A stretch of DNA of 22,987 nt from Stramenopiles sp. TOSAG23-3 (Eukaryota > Sar): NCBI GenBank assembly GCA_900128585.1, contig LT642320.1, positions 1 through 22,987 on the forward strand, given 5' to 3'. Under the pieces are notes generated by a model, which was not told where the DNA came from, searched no databases, and was given only the letters and a program-made list of their open reading frames with translations. Made by a program: the position numbers and the translations under genes. This document shows positions 7,395 through 15,125 of this stretch, piece by piece. How positions within the stretch are numbered: position 1 is the stretch's first letter; each line of letters opens with the position of its first letter.

Positions 7395-10300
7395 ATGCAC
7401 CCTCACAATGAGTCGCGGGCAAATACCTACGAAGGCAGGCTTCCTGACCTCAAGCTGGAAAAAAGGTATGTCGAGCTCAAGGAAATGAGTTCCCTGACGT
7501 CTATCCTTGAAAATTCTTCAAGTGGGTCGACGATTGGCACAGAAACCTTGCGTTCGCCCCCCACGTCAGATGGCCCCGCGGACATCTTGCAGCCTCTGAA
7601 GAGTGCCTTTGCTATTACACCCGCAAGCACAACAGTTGATCCTGTCATGTGGCTGACAGAGTATGCGGACAGAATCGACCAGCACCAGGCTGCCATTGAG
7701 GCTGCGTCCGCGTTTGAGGAAATGTGGCGGGCGTCCAATACGAAGGTCCTAGAAGACTGCATCGAAATGAAGGAGAAAATTGAACAACACGTTGAAAAAT
7801 TTCAAGGAAATGTTCCCATAAACAGGCAAAAGGAGCACCTTGAGACGCTTAGGGCAGACTTTAAGGCGCAGCAAGAGGCCAAAAGGGTTGCCGCGGTAAA
7901 CGTGATAAAGGCCAAGGAAGAGCTGAGGCTGGCAGAAGAAAAGTACCGAAAGGCTACGATCCATGCCAGGCGTGTTCGACAGCAAAGTACCATTACGGAA
8001 GACGATCTGAAAGAGAGAGAGATATTGGTCGTGAAGCTGACCGAGGAACTGCCACGGGTGCTGGGCCATTGTGAATCCCTCGTGAGGGACGCCAGCCGGA
8101 AAGCCGAGCTTATCGATGCATTGAAGGAATACTGTGAACGGGCGACGCGGTTCTTGCAGAGTACCATGGACCCGCAAAGTGCGTTTTTGAGAATGGTAGA
8201 GCGGCTGCGTGCCCTCATTGTCCATTCCTCCGAGAACGGCGTCGTGTACAACAAGAACGCGCTGAACAGGGCCATTCACCTGGTCCGGTGCGTATGGGAT
8301 CAAGGCGCTCTGCCCCGTGAAGTTTCAACCCTGGGGAGCTGTATTGCCGCGCCCGATGGTGGAACGAGACGCAAGTTTGCCAACACGGGCAATGCCACTC
8401 ATGTTTATTTCCACGCTGGAGTAGAGCTGCACAATGTTCCCGAGCGGCACGTTGAGCAGGCGTTCAGGGTCACCAACTGTTTGAGGTACTTGAGGCAGCA
8501 CCACAACAGTTCGACTCCGTACTTTATTACTGAAATTACAAAGAGGAACGAAGTTTCGCCTAGTGCAACAATTCTCCGCCTTGTTCATTCCGGGGCCTAC
8601 TTGCAGCGTATCTTTCAAACAGCCGAGGAGGCCGCAACCTCGGCACCAGTCCCAATGGAGGGCTCCGATGACGAGCTGGTCGCCGTTGATATGGAATCGG
8701 AGGGAGAAAACGAGGAATACCACGTAGGCAAGACCTTGGTAAACACGTTTCTTGATGACGCCAGGTGGAAAAGAATTAAATGCGCTCACAAGCTGCACGA
8801 AATTGGGATTTCCTCGGACGCTGATAATGCGGCGCAAGGGCTTGAGGTCGAATACAGTGCTACTGGGGGCCTGGACGGTGCGCCGGCGCAGGAGGGCTCG
8901 CAGGGCTCACTCAAAAATAGTAGCGGCAGGGAAGGGTTGGGAACGTCCCCTGGCGGGAACGGTCGGCAGCATAATAGTGGGACGGCAAGCGCTCCCTCCA
9001 CCACCGATTTTAGCGCGTTAAGAAAGCTTTACGACAATGAGGTAATGAAGGCTATCCAAGGCGTCGATTTTTCCAGCATAAGAAGTTTGAGCCTGAAGCA
9101 AATGCTCGAGTACAGGCTAGTAAGACCGGGGCCGATCCACATTATGTACCGTGGTGTAGTGGTAACAGAAGGGGTGTTTCTTCCGAACGGCAACTTCAGA
9201 GCATTCGGGGAAGAGTACGAAACCCCGTCGGGCATGGCAATGCAGTGCATTCGAAGAAAGTTAAACCCTGATCTTCAATCGATCAGTGGCTACGTCGCTG
9301 TTCACCAAAACGGTTCAAGTCTTGCCTCGATCCGTAATAAATTTTTGAACGCTGTGAAAAAGTATTGCGGGGAAGACACACAGGGTTCGTACGAGGTCTA
9401 CGAGGATCCACCCGATTTTGAAAAAGTTCCTACCAACAATTTCAAATTTTCGCTTTTTGAAAAAGAAATTCAAAACAAAAACATAACGATAAAGCAGTTG
9501 ATCGACAGCGAATTGCTGACGCCTGGCCCAATCACGATATTTTATCACAAAAAATCCGTAGAGGCGGGAACGCTATTGAAGGACGGCACCTTCGAATATG
9601 CGGGGAACGTGTGGCAAACGCCGTCGTCTGTGGCTTTGTATGTAGCTCGAAAAGTGAATCCAGACATAAAAACACTAAATGGATACTCTGCTATAAGGCG
9701 TAAGGGGGTGAAATTAGAGACTTACCGAAAAGCATTCGTGAAAAAACTGAAGGAGGCCCATAGCAAGAAACGAACGGTGCAGGAAACGAGCGAGGAAATT
9801 GAGAAGGAAGAGACTGTGGGAACGGAAGGGCCGGCAGAAAATGTAAAAAACTCTGTCCTTAAGGCAGAGACGGAGACGATGCATCGGAGAAAGGGGGGCA
9901 AAGGGGGATCCCTCTCCCCGCGTGGCAAAGGCTCCCTCACCTCGCGTGGCAAAGGCTCCCTCACTCCGCGTAACAAAGCCCCACTGTCTCCGCGCGTGAA
10001 GGGGAAAGCCAGCACAGAGCCGGCGCGTGTTACCCGAAAAAAGACTAGGTCTCCTGGGAAAATGGAAAGCGGGTGTGGGAGCGGAGACAACGGGGCACTG
10101 CAGTACTGGCTGTTTTTAGGCGGAAAGCTAGCACTGGATCGCGAGTCTTTGATAGAAATTTGGATGAATGACGACAGAAGCGGCAAGACCCACAGTTGGC
10201 ATCGTGCCAAAATCAACCACCAGTGTGGAAAGTACGAGTACAAGTACCATTTTATTGCCGACTCGAACAAAAGATCGTACGTGCTGAATGTGTTGCATCA

Positions 10301-11462
10301 TTTATGGCGCCATGTGAAAGAAAGTGAGCTAGTGGTGAGCCGAACTGGCCGCGTCCGAAAACGTCCCCAGCGGTTTGAGAGTATGCCTAATTTGCCCCAA
10401 CTTGCCTCTAGCAAGCGAAAATTGAAGGACGAGCCAGGGCAACCGGTCGAAAAGAAGAGGCGGTTTGAAGCATATAGCAGACCAACCTACCTAATTGAGG
10501 ATCACGACGACGTCGGTGAAAGAGGCAGCAGCAACAGCAGCGATAGCGATGAAGAGTCAGGCGAGGGTGGGCTTGAGGACACGTTTGTGTCGAACAAGTC
10601 CCACGTTGCATGCATGCAGGCAGCCGGCGTTGTGTGCAAAGCTGTTGATGACATCATGTCGCTCGCTTCCCCCGTCGGCAAAGTGTTCTGCCTTGTCAGG
10701 CCCCCGGGGCATCATGTAGGCCGCTACGGTCGCACAAGTGGCTGCTGCTCGCATGGCTTTTGCTTGGTAAATAACGTGGCCATTGGTGTCATGAAAGCCA
10801 AGGTTGACCACGGGTGCAAGCGTGTTGCAGTCGTTGATTTTGATGTTCACTTTGGGAACGGAACCTATGAAATTTTTGAAGAAGACGACGATACACTGTT
10901 CATATCTGTGCACAAGGCAGACACTGGCGAAGGGGATGTCTTCTTTGGCTCAGACTTGCCAGGCGTCGATGACGTTAGCCGACAAAACATTTGCATATCT
11001 ATTGATGGGGGGATTCAGAAACCTAACCACCGTGGAGGTCGCCAGAACTTCACAGAAGCGTTTCAAAAGACTGTTTTTCCAGCCCTGGTTAACTTTGACC
11101 CCGAAATTATTTTTCTCTCCTCCGGTTTTGACGGTCACATGGATGACCCTTTAGGTGGGCACTTGGGGCTGCGCCAAAAAGATTTCAAGGAGCTGACGGA
11201 ACATATTGTTCGGATTGCGGAACGCCCAGGTGGATCTTGCAACGGTCGCATTGTGAGCGTGCTCGAAGGCGGTTACGATGCCAACAGAAAGAACGGGTCG
11301 TTGCAAAAATGCGTAAATGCCCACGTCAAAGCCCTGTGCATACCGTCCAGCAGAGAGGAGAATGCAGCAGGGGGTTCCGGGGGACAGGATGCCGGGACTT
11401 CAAAAGGCACGACCAGTGGAACAAGTGGTATTGAGAAAACGAGTTTTATTCGTTGTGTTTGA
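7395..11462 (+). CDS. Class II-type histone deacetylase with tandem RAMA domains inserted in the catalytic domain
   Basis: A 1355-residue zinc-dependent deacetylase, presumably nuclear and acting on histones. Order: helical/coiled coil (about 107-255); N-terminal HDAC piece (336-410) with HNVPERHVEQAFR (346-358, the HPE..R region of class II enzymes) and VHSGAYL (397-403); acidic linker; RAMA 1 (about 566-658) and RAMA 2 (about 697-788), each with L-x-PG, DG/NG, Y/W-x-TPS and GY-x-A motifs; an 8-residue SPR repeat (835-867); a Tudor-like segment (904-981); basic linker; C-terminal HDAC piece (1061-1316). The latter has RPPGHH (1102-1107), DFDVHFGNGT (Zn ligands D1150 and H1152), GFDGH (Zn ligand D1246) and GGY (Y1294), so catalysis should be intact. 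The two pieces add to about 330 residues, a normal HDAC. RAMA domains are known from bacterial methylase-associated proteins and eukaryotic MPND, linked to recognising methyl-adenine DNA. The ATG at 7395 has a weak context; the in-frame ATG at 7485 (residue 31) is an alternative start. Confidence 0.88.
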   Translation: MHPHNESRANTYEGRLPDLKLEKRYVELKEMSSLTSILENSSSGSTIGTETLRSPPTSDGPADILQPLKSAFAITPASTTVDPVMWLTEYADRIDQHQAAIEAASAFEEMWRASNTKVLEDCIEMKEKIEQHVEKFQGNVPINRQKEHLETLRADFKAQQEAKRVAAVNVIKAKEELRLAEEKYRKATIHARRVRQQSTITEDDLKEREILVVKLTEELPRVLGHCESLVRDASRKAELIDALKEYCERATRFLQSTMDPQSAFLRMVERLRALIVHSSENGVVYNKNALNRAIHLVRCVWDQGALPREVSTLGSCIAAPDGGTRRKFANTGNATHVYFHAGVELHNVPERHVEQAFRVTNCLRYLRQHHNSSTPYFITEITKRNEVSPSATILRLVHSGAYLQRIFQTAEEAATSAPVPMEGSDDELVAVDMESEGENEEYHVGKTLVNTFLDDARWKRIKCAHKLHEIGISSDADNAAQGLEVEYSATGGLDGAPAQEGSQGSLKNSSGREGLGTSPGGNGRQHNSGTASAPSTTDFSALRKLYDNEVMKAIQGVDFSSIRSLSLKQMLEYRLVRPGPIHIMYRGVVVTEGVFLPNGNFRAFGEEYETPSGMAMQCIRRKLNPDLQSISGYVAVHQNGSSLASIRNKFLNAVKKYCGEDTQGSYEVYEDPPDFEKVPTNNFKFSLFEKEIQNKNITIKQLIDSELLTPGPITIFYHKKSVEAGTLLKDGTFEYAGNVWQTPSSVALYVARKVNPDIKTLNGYSAIRRKGVKLETYRKAFVKKLKEAHSKKRTVQETSEEIEKEETVGTEGPAENVKNSVLKAETETMHRRKGGKGGSLSPRGKGSLTSRGKGSLTPRNKAPLSPRVKGKASTEPARVTRKKTRSPGKMESGCGSGDNGALQYWLFLGGKLALDRESLIEIWMNDDRSGKTHSWHRAKINHQCGKYEYKYHFIADSNKRSYVLNVLHHLWRHVKESELVVSRTGRVRKRPQRFESMPNLPQLASSKRKLKDEPGQPVEKKRRFEAYSRPTYLIEDHDDVGERGSSNSSDSDEESGEGGLEDTFVSNKSHVACMQAAGVVCKAVDDIMSLASPVGKVFCLVRPPGHHVGRYGRTSGCCSHGFCLVNNVAIGVMKAKVDHGCKRVAVVDFDVHFGNGTYEIFEEDDDTLFISVHKADTGEGDVFFGSDLPGVDDVSRQNICISIDGGIQKPNHRGGRQNFTEAFQKTVFPALVNFDPEIIFLSSGFDGHMDDPLGGHLGLRQKDFKELTEHIVRIAERPGGSCNGRIVSVLEGGYDANRKNGSLQKCVNAHVKALCIPSSREENAAGGSGGQDAGTSKGTTSGTSGIEKTSFIRCV
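9897..9995 (+). repeat. In-frame 24-bp repeat coding for GKGSLTPR-type units
   Basis: Four consecutive units of about 8 residues (one has 9) read GKGGSLSPR, GKGSLTSR, GKGSLTPR and NKAPLSPR. The two middle 24-base units (9924-9947 and 9948-9971) differ at only two positions. Units of S/T-P-basic type resemble the SPKK motifs of histone tails, which bind the DNA minor groove and are phosphorylated by proline-directed kinases. It lies between the RAMA pair and the Tudor-like segment of the HDAC. Confidence 0.85.
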
Positions 11463-11617
11463 TGCAGCAGACGGCACGCGTGTTAATGTTTTGGTTTTAA
11501 TTTTTGTAAGTATGATATCATGGTCATACGGACTCTTATAAGAATAATGTCCCGTATGAATATGATATGATTTTTAAGTCTCGCACATTTATATTGGTAA
11601 ATTGGTCGCGTAACGCT

Positions 11618-12523
11618 TCAAAGTCTAGATTGGTGGTGAAAATACCCTTCGGCGTTTGATATAACTACTTTTCCCGTTTCCTTAACCTTCGTCTGTATGA
11701 TCACGCGTCCCGGGGTGGATGCATCTACCCACATATTGACCTGTAAAGTCTGGCCTGGCATGACGGGGGAAGCAAAGCGCAGGCCAATTGATTTGAAGTT
11801 CTTTCCAGTATTCCCGCAAAAGTTCTTCACAAAGGCCCTTGAGGTAAATCCTAAACTGCACAAGCCATGTAAGATTGGCCCTTTGGGGAACCCCATCATC
11901 TTGGCAGCCACAGGGTCAACGTGCAGTGGGTTGTAATCCCCGGAAAGTCTGTATATTTGCGCCTGGTTGTGCGGTACCTTCATTTCTTCCACCACGTCCG
12001 GCGCACGCTTTGGGGTCTTGATTTTCTTTGCAAAATTTTCGCCCGAGTCGGTAAACCCTTTCTTGGCTCCTACCAAAAAGGTTCCACTCCTCATGCGATA
12101 GTACAAGGTTCCACTCGCATCTTCCAGCAGCGCTTCCATCTGGACGGTAGCCCCCGACCCTTTCTTTTGTATGCCAGCAAGTCGTTGGCGCAGGACCAAC
12201 TTGGCTCCACTCTTCGGGATCTCGTTCACTTTTTCAATGTAGCGTTCGCCGTCCAACCCTGCAACAACCCCGGGCAGCATAGGCATTTTGGGCCCCTCCC
12301 CCATCGCTTTTGATGGGAATGTCACGACGTCTTGGTCCGTTCCTTTAAACGACAACACAATCGGAAACGTTGGAAAGGCTTCAAATTGTTTGTTGTTTTC
12401 GTAAACAAAGTTCAGTTCCTCGCAACCAATCCCTACCGCATACGTCAAGAGATCTCGCCGGAGGTAAGACACGTCTTGCGTGGTCCATTTGTTCAGGAAC
12501 TTGTTCGTATCAATGTCCGTCAT
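11618..12523 (-). CDS. ECH2: Peroxisomal enoyl-CoA hydratase 2 (MaoC/hotdog family)
   Basis: This 301-residue protein catalyses hydration of 2-trans-enoyl-CoA to (3R)-hydroxyacyl-CoA in peroxisomal beta-oxidation. It equals the hydratase-2 part of animal MFE-2 (HSD17B4) and the stand-alone plant ECH2, whose length is similar. The frame extends to a TTG at 12550, but the first ATG (12521-12523) gives MTDIDTNKFL and is chosen. The N-terminal degenerate hotdog covers about 20-150. The C-terminal catalytic hotdog (about 175-298) carries the hydratase-2 signature YRLSGDYNPLHVDP with catalytic D196 and H201, and GPILHGL at 215-221. The protein ends in Ser-Arg-Leu, a peroxisomal targeting signal type 1. 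Its stop lies 155 bases from that of the HDAC gene, which it converges on; it diverges from GNL1. Confidence 0.94.
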   Translation of the reverse strand: MTDIDTNKFLNKWTTQDVSYLRRDLLTYAVGIGCEELNFVYENNKQFEAFPTFPIVLSFKGTDQDVVTFPSKAMGEGPKMPMLPGVVAGLDGERYIEKVNEIPKSGAKLVLRQRLAGIQKKGSGATVQMEALLEDASGTLYYRMRSGTFLVGAKKGFTDSGENFAKKIKTPKRAPDVVEEMKVPHNQAQIYRLSGDYNPLHVDPVAAKMMGFPKGPILHGLCSLGFTSRAFVKNFCGNTGKNFKSIGLRFASPVMPGQTLQVNMWVDASTPGRVIIQTKVKETGKVVISNAEGYFHHQSRL

Positions 12524-13321
12524 GTTGCAGTAAAATGACAGTATAATCAATGCTGGTAGAGAGCCTGGTACGTTTCTTGCTTTTTAATTTTAGATGGACA
12601 ACTATCTGTTCGTTTGACCTGTTATTTGCGACTGTTGAGACAACAAAAAATGTGCAATTTTGTTTTTGACCTTCTTTTTTTGTTTTGCCACACGCCACCA
12701 CCAATACCTCCTCCTCCTCAACCTCTCCTCTTCTTCTCTCTGCCTCTCTCTCTGCTGATGCTGCGCTGCCCTAAGGATCTGATCCGACTTCGGTTCGTCG
12801 GGTTCGTTTTTTTAATATTTTAATCACAAAGAATAAAATCTTTTTCTTCTTTTTCCTTCTTGTGTTGATGTTTTTTTTTCATGTTTTATCAGTTCTTCCT
12901 CTGCTGTTACTGTATATTTTTTATTATTATTTTTTCCTTCTTCTTCTTTTTTTTCTTCCTTCTCTTCTTCTTTTTTTTTTCGTTTTCTTCTTCTTCTTCT
13001 TCTACTTCTTCTTATCTTTTCTTTTTCTTCTTCTTCTTCTTTCTTGCTTTCATTTCTTCTTTTCTTCCTCTTCTTCCTCCTCTTCTTTCTTCTTCTTTCT
13101 TCCGTCCGACCGTCGTTTGTTATCTAAATTTAAATGTGTCGTTAATATTTTTATTTTTTACCCTGAAAAAACAGAGAAGAAAATAAAAATCTTAATAACC
13201 AGCTTATGTCCGTTTATCATTGCATTGCATTAAACAAAAGAAAGAAACCTCTCCATTTATCGTTCATTCATTGACTCGGTAAGCACCACGGACAGTGTCA
13301 TCTTTCCTCGGTCGGGTGACC
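12524..13321. other. Divergent promoter spacer, ECH2 / GNL1
   Basis: This 798-base gap between two divergent ATGs holds no gene. Its main content is a long pyrimidine tract on the + strand (12841-13102), preceded by a CT-rich stretch near 12690-12760. The open frames here (up to 123 codons, mostly Phe/Ser/Leu) are translations of that tract. Confidence 0.6.
12841..13102 (+). repeat. Long pyrimidine tract (TTC/CTT microsatellite)
   Basis: About 260 bases are mostly C/T on the + strand, with repeated TTC units and T runs, broken only by a short mixed piece near 12860-12935. It mirrors the GAA tract of the CDPK/TTLL2 spacer and ends about 220 bases before the GNL1 ATG. Confidence 0.85.
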
Positions 13322-14788
13322 ATGCCAACTAAAAACAAAGGTCATCGGAAAAAACCGTTCAGTGGAAAGAAGAAGAAGGCGCAGTTACAGAACAAACGGG
13401 GTAAGCGTAGGGACCAACAGAATCAAGCGCAAGGGAGAGCGCAGGCTGGAGAGGCTCCGGGAAACGAAGACGCGGCCGGTGGTGATGCCACGTTGACAAC
13501 ATCTTTTGGGGCACCCCTGGACAGTGCAAGTGGCAACCGCTCAAAGACTAGGTTTGCAACTACTGTAATGAGAGAAAATGACGAAGTCGTTCGACAGCGC
13601 AAGGCACGCGGGAGCGAGCCAATTTCCCGCAATGAAACGTTTGAGAAACCAATTGCAACTCTAAAAAAACTCCACCCACACTTATTCCATCCACGGCGGC
13701 CAGCCTGGTCCTCGACGCTCAGTGCCGAGAGAATCGAGGAGAGTGAACAGGCTTACTTCAGTGCGTGGTTAGCCAACATCCATAATCATTTCTCGCCCTC
13801 CGCAGTTACACCGTTCGAACATAATCTAGAAGTATGGCGCCAACTTTGGAGAGTTGTTGAACAAAGCGATGTTCTACTAATCACTGCCGATTGCCGAAAT
13901 CCGCTCTTTCACATTTCGGAATCGCTGGTGAACGAACTCTTGATCTTGCGAAAACCGGTGGTGATTGTTATCACAAAAATAGATCTGGTCCCGCCGGAGC
14001 ACGTCATCGCGTGGAAAACTTACCTTCAGAGGCGCTTTCCGCTGGCTTCGGTGACAGAGTTTAGTGCTCGAGGGCCGCTGTCAGAGGCAGACAAGAATCG
14101 TCTGAAAGGTGGGCTGTCGTCTCGTCGAAAATTTTTGAAGAACAAGCCAAAATTTGAGTGGGCAAAACCGTACGTTGAGTACCTGGTAGGTGTGTGCGCA
14201 AAATTAGCCAATTTCACGTTTGGCGGGGAGGACGGCGGTACGAGTGCAGGCGGCGCGAAGAAACAGCTCACTATTGGATTGTGTGGACATCCGAACACGG
14301 GCAAAACGAGTTTACTAAACGCTCTTGCTGGAAAAAAAGTTGCTAGCGTTTCACGGACGGCCGGCCACACTAAGTATTTGCAGCACATCCCACTGGAGAG
14401 TGGTGTCGTGCTGATAGACTGCCCCGGCCTGATTTTTCCTTTAGAAAAGCCAAGGTTCATGGGCGAAGTGCTGGGTCTGTATCCAATTGCTCAAATAAGA
14501 GAACCTTTTACTGCTATTCGTTTTGCATTCGAACATTTGCCGCTGGAGAAGTTGTACATAGTAAAGAAGCCGGAATGGTACTTTGACGAAGACCTTGGTT
14601 TGGGGCCAGAAGACGTAGAATGGACACCCATAATGTTCTGCGAGGCGGTAGCGGAAAAACGCGGGTTCTTGCTTAGTCGTGGGGGGGCGCCCGATGTGCA
14701 GAGGGCTGGCCTGCAAGTTATGAAAGACCTGTGCGACGGTGTGCTATGCCTTGCATTTCAGCCACCGAACGAAAAGACCGGGCTTTAG
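13322..14788 (+). CDS. GNL1: GNL1-like circularly permuted GTPase (nucleostemin/YlqF family)
   Basis: This 488-residue GTPase is of the family that acts in ribosome biogenesis and nucleolar function. The frame opens at a GTG (13295), but the first ATG (13322) yields a start MPTKNKGHRKKPFSGKKKKA, very like the KKPFSVKQKKKQL start of animal GNL1; that choice is firm. The EHNLEVWRQLWRVVE segment (about 166-180) is a GNL1 hallmark. The G motifs appear in permuted order: G4 TKID (218-221), a possible G5 in FSARG (247-251), then G1 GHPNTGKT (322-329), G2 SRTAGHTKY (344-352) and G3 DCPG (366-369). CEAVAEKRG (440-448) matches the family's C-terminal helical region. G4 has Thr in place of the usual Asn. 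The long acidic tail of animal GNL1 is absent. It could be mistaken for LSG1, but the N terminus and the EHNLE..WRQLWR block favour GNL1. Confidence 0.93.
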   Translation: MPTKNKGHRKKPFSGKKKKAQLQNKRGKRRDQQNQAQGRAQAGEAPGNEDAAGGDATLTTSFGAPLDSASGNRSKTRFATTVMRENDEVVRQRKARGSEPISRNETFEKPIATLKKLHPHLFHPRRPAWSSTLSAERIEESEQAYFSAWLANIHNHFSPSAVTPFEHNLEVWRQLWRVVEQSDVLLITADCRNPLFHISESLVNELLILRKPVVIVITKIDLVPPEHVIAWKTYLQRRFPLASVTEFSARGPLSEADKNRLKGGLSSRRKFLKNKPKFEWAKPYVEYLVGVCAKLANFTFGGEDGGTSAGGAKKQLTIGLCGHPNTGKTSLLNALAGKKVASVSRTAGHTKYLQHIPLESGVVLIDCPGLIFPLEKPRFMGEVLGLYPIAQIREPFTAIRFAFEHLPLEKLYIVKKPEWYFDEDLGLGPEDVEWTPIMFCEAVAEKRGFLLSRGGAPDVQRAGLQVMKDLCDGVLCLAFQPPNEKTGL

Positions 14789-14859
14789 TAAATGGCATAG
14801 ATGCGTCTTTAACATATATTTTGTTTTTTTAATTTCTTTTTTAATAAGAATATTTACAT

Positions 14860-14895
14860 TTAAAAATAACAGCCAATTTTATTGTTTTTAAGAAT
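14860..14895 (+). repeat. Direct repeat copy A (36 bp)
   Basis: The sequence TTAAAAATAACAGCCAATTT and following bases is repeated nearly exactly at 15059-15093. The copies differ by one substitution and one base of a T run. Confidence 0.9.
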
Positions 14896-14942
14896 TACCG
14901 CTAGCCAGCCGCTTGGAAAATCCCACAAGGATTGAGTCACCT

Positions 14943-15062
14943 ATGAGTGAGATATCGGATGAGGAAGTTGATTACGGTTCATTTGCAAGCATTGCTAATC
15001 CATCCACTCTAGATTTCAGTTTTCAGTTTTCAGTTACCAGTACATTAATTTTAATTACTTAA
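14943..15062 (+). other. Small open frame between direct repeats (39 codons), unrecognised
   Basis: An ATG at 14943 opens a 39-codon frame beginning MSEISDEEVDYGSFASIANP. The frame is open without an ATG back to 14892, so the open part spans almost exactly the segment between the two 35-bp direct repeats, and both bounding stops lie within the repeats. The composition is more balanced than the surrounding spacer and the translation looks protein-like (acidic, then Ser/Phe-rich). I recognise no family. It may be a genuine small gene, a displaced coding fragment, or chance. Confidence 0.2.
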
Positions 15063-15093
15063 AAATAACAGCCAATTTTCTTGTTTTAAGAAT
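15059..15093 (+). repeat. Direct repeat copy B (35 bp)
   Basis: Second copy of the sequence at 14860-14895. It ends about 30 bases before the stop of the minus-strand membrane-protein frame, so it lies in that gene's 3' UTR, while copy A lies in the presumed 3' UTR of GNL1. Confidence 0.9.
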
Positions 15094-15125
15094 GACCTTA
15101 CACCGTATGATTACCATTTCCGAAC

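Larger units (their letters stand above)
14789..15125. other. Convergent 3' spacer between GNL1 and the membrane-protein gene
   Basis: This 337-base gap between facing stop codons contains two near-identical copies of a 35-36 base sequence 199 bases apart, with a less AT-rich 163-base segment between them that is open in one frame (see separate entries). Otherwise it is AT-rich 3' UTR-like DNA. Confidence 0.6.

Noticed and set aside
10575-11343. HDAC as an N-terminally truncated, possibly dead enzyme
   Set aside because: The apparently missing N-terminal piece is recognisable at residues 336-410, so an inserted domain explains the layout better than truncation.
12862-13233. 123-codon Phe/Leu/Ser-rich plus-strand frame
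   Set aside because: Translation of the pyrimidine tract.
14889-15093. The direct-repeat segment as a classical transposon
   Set aside because: No terminal inverted repeats, transposase or poly-A tail are visible; kept only as an unexplained duplication.
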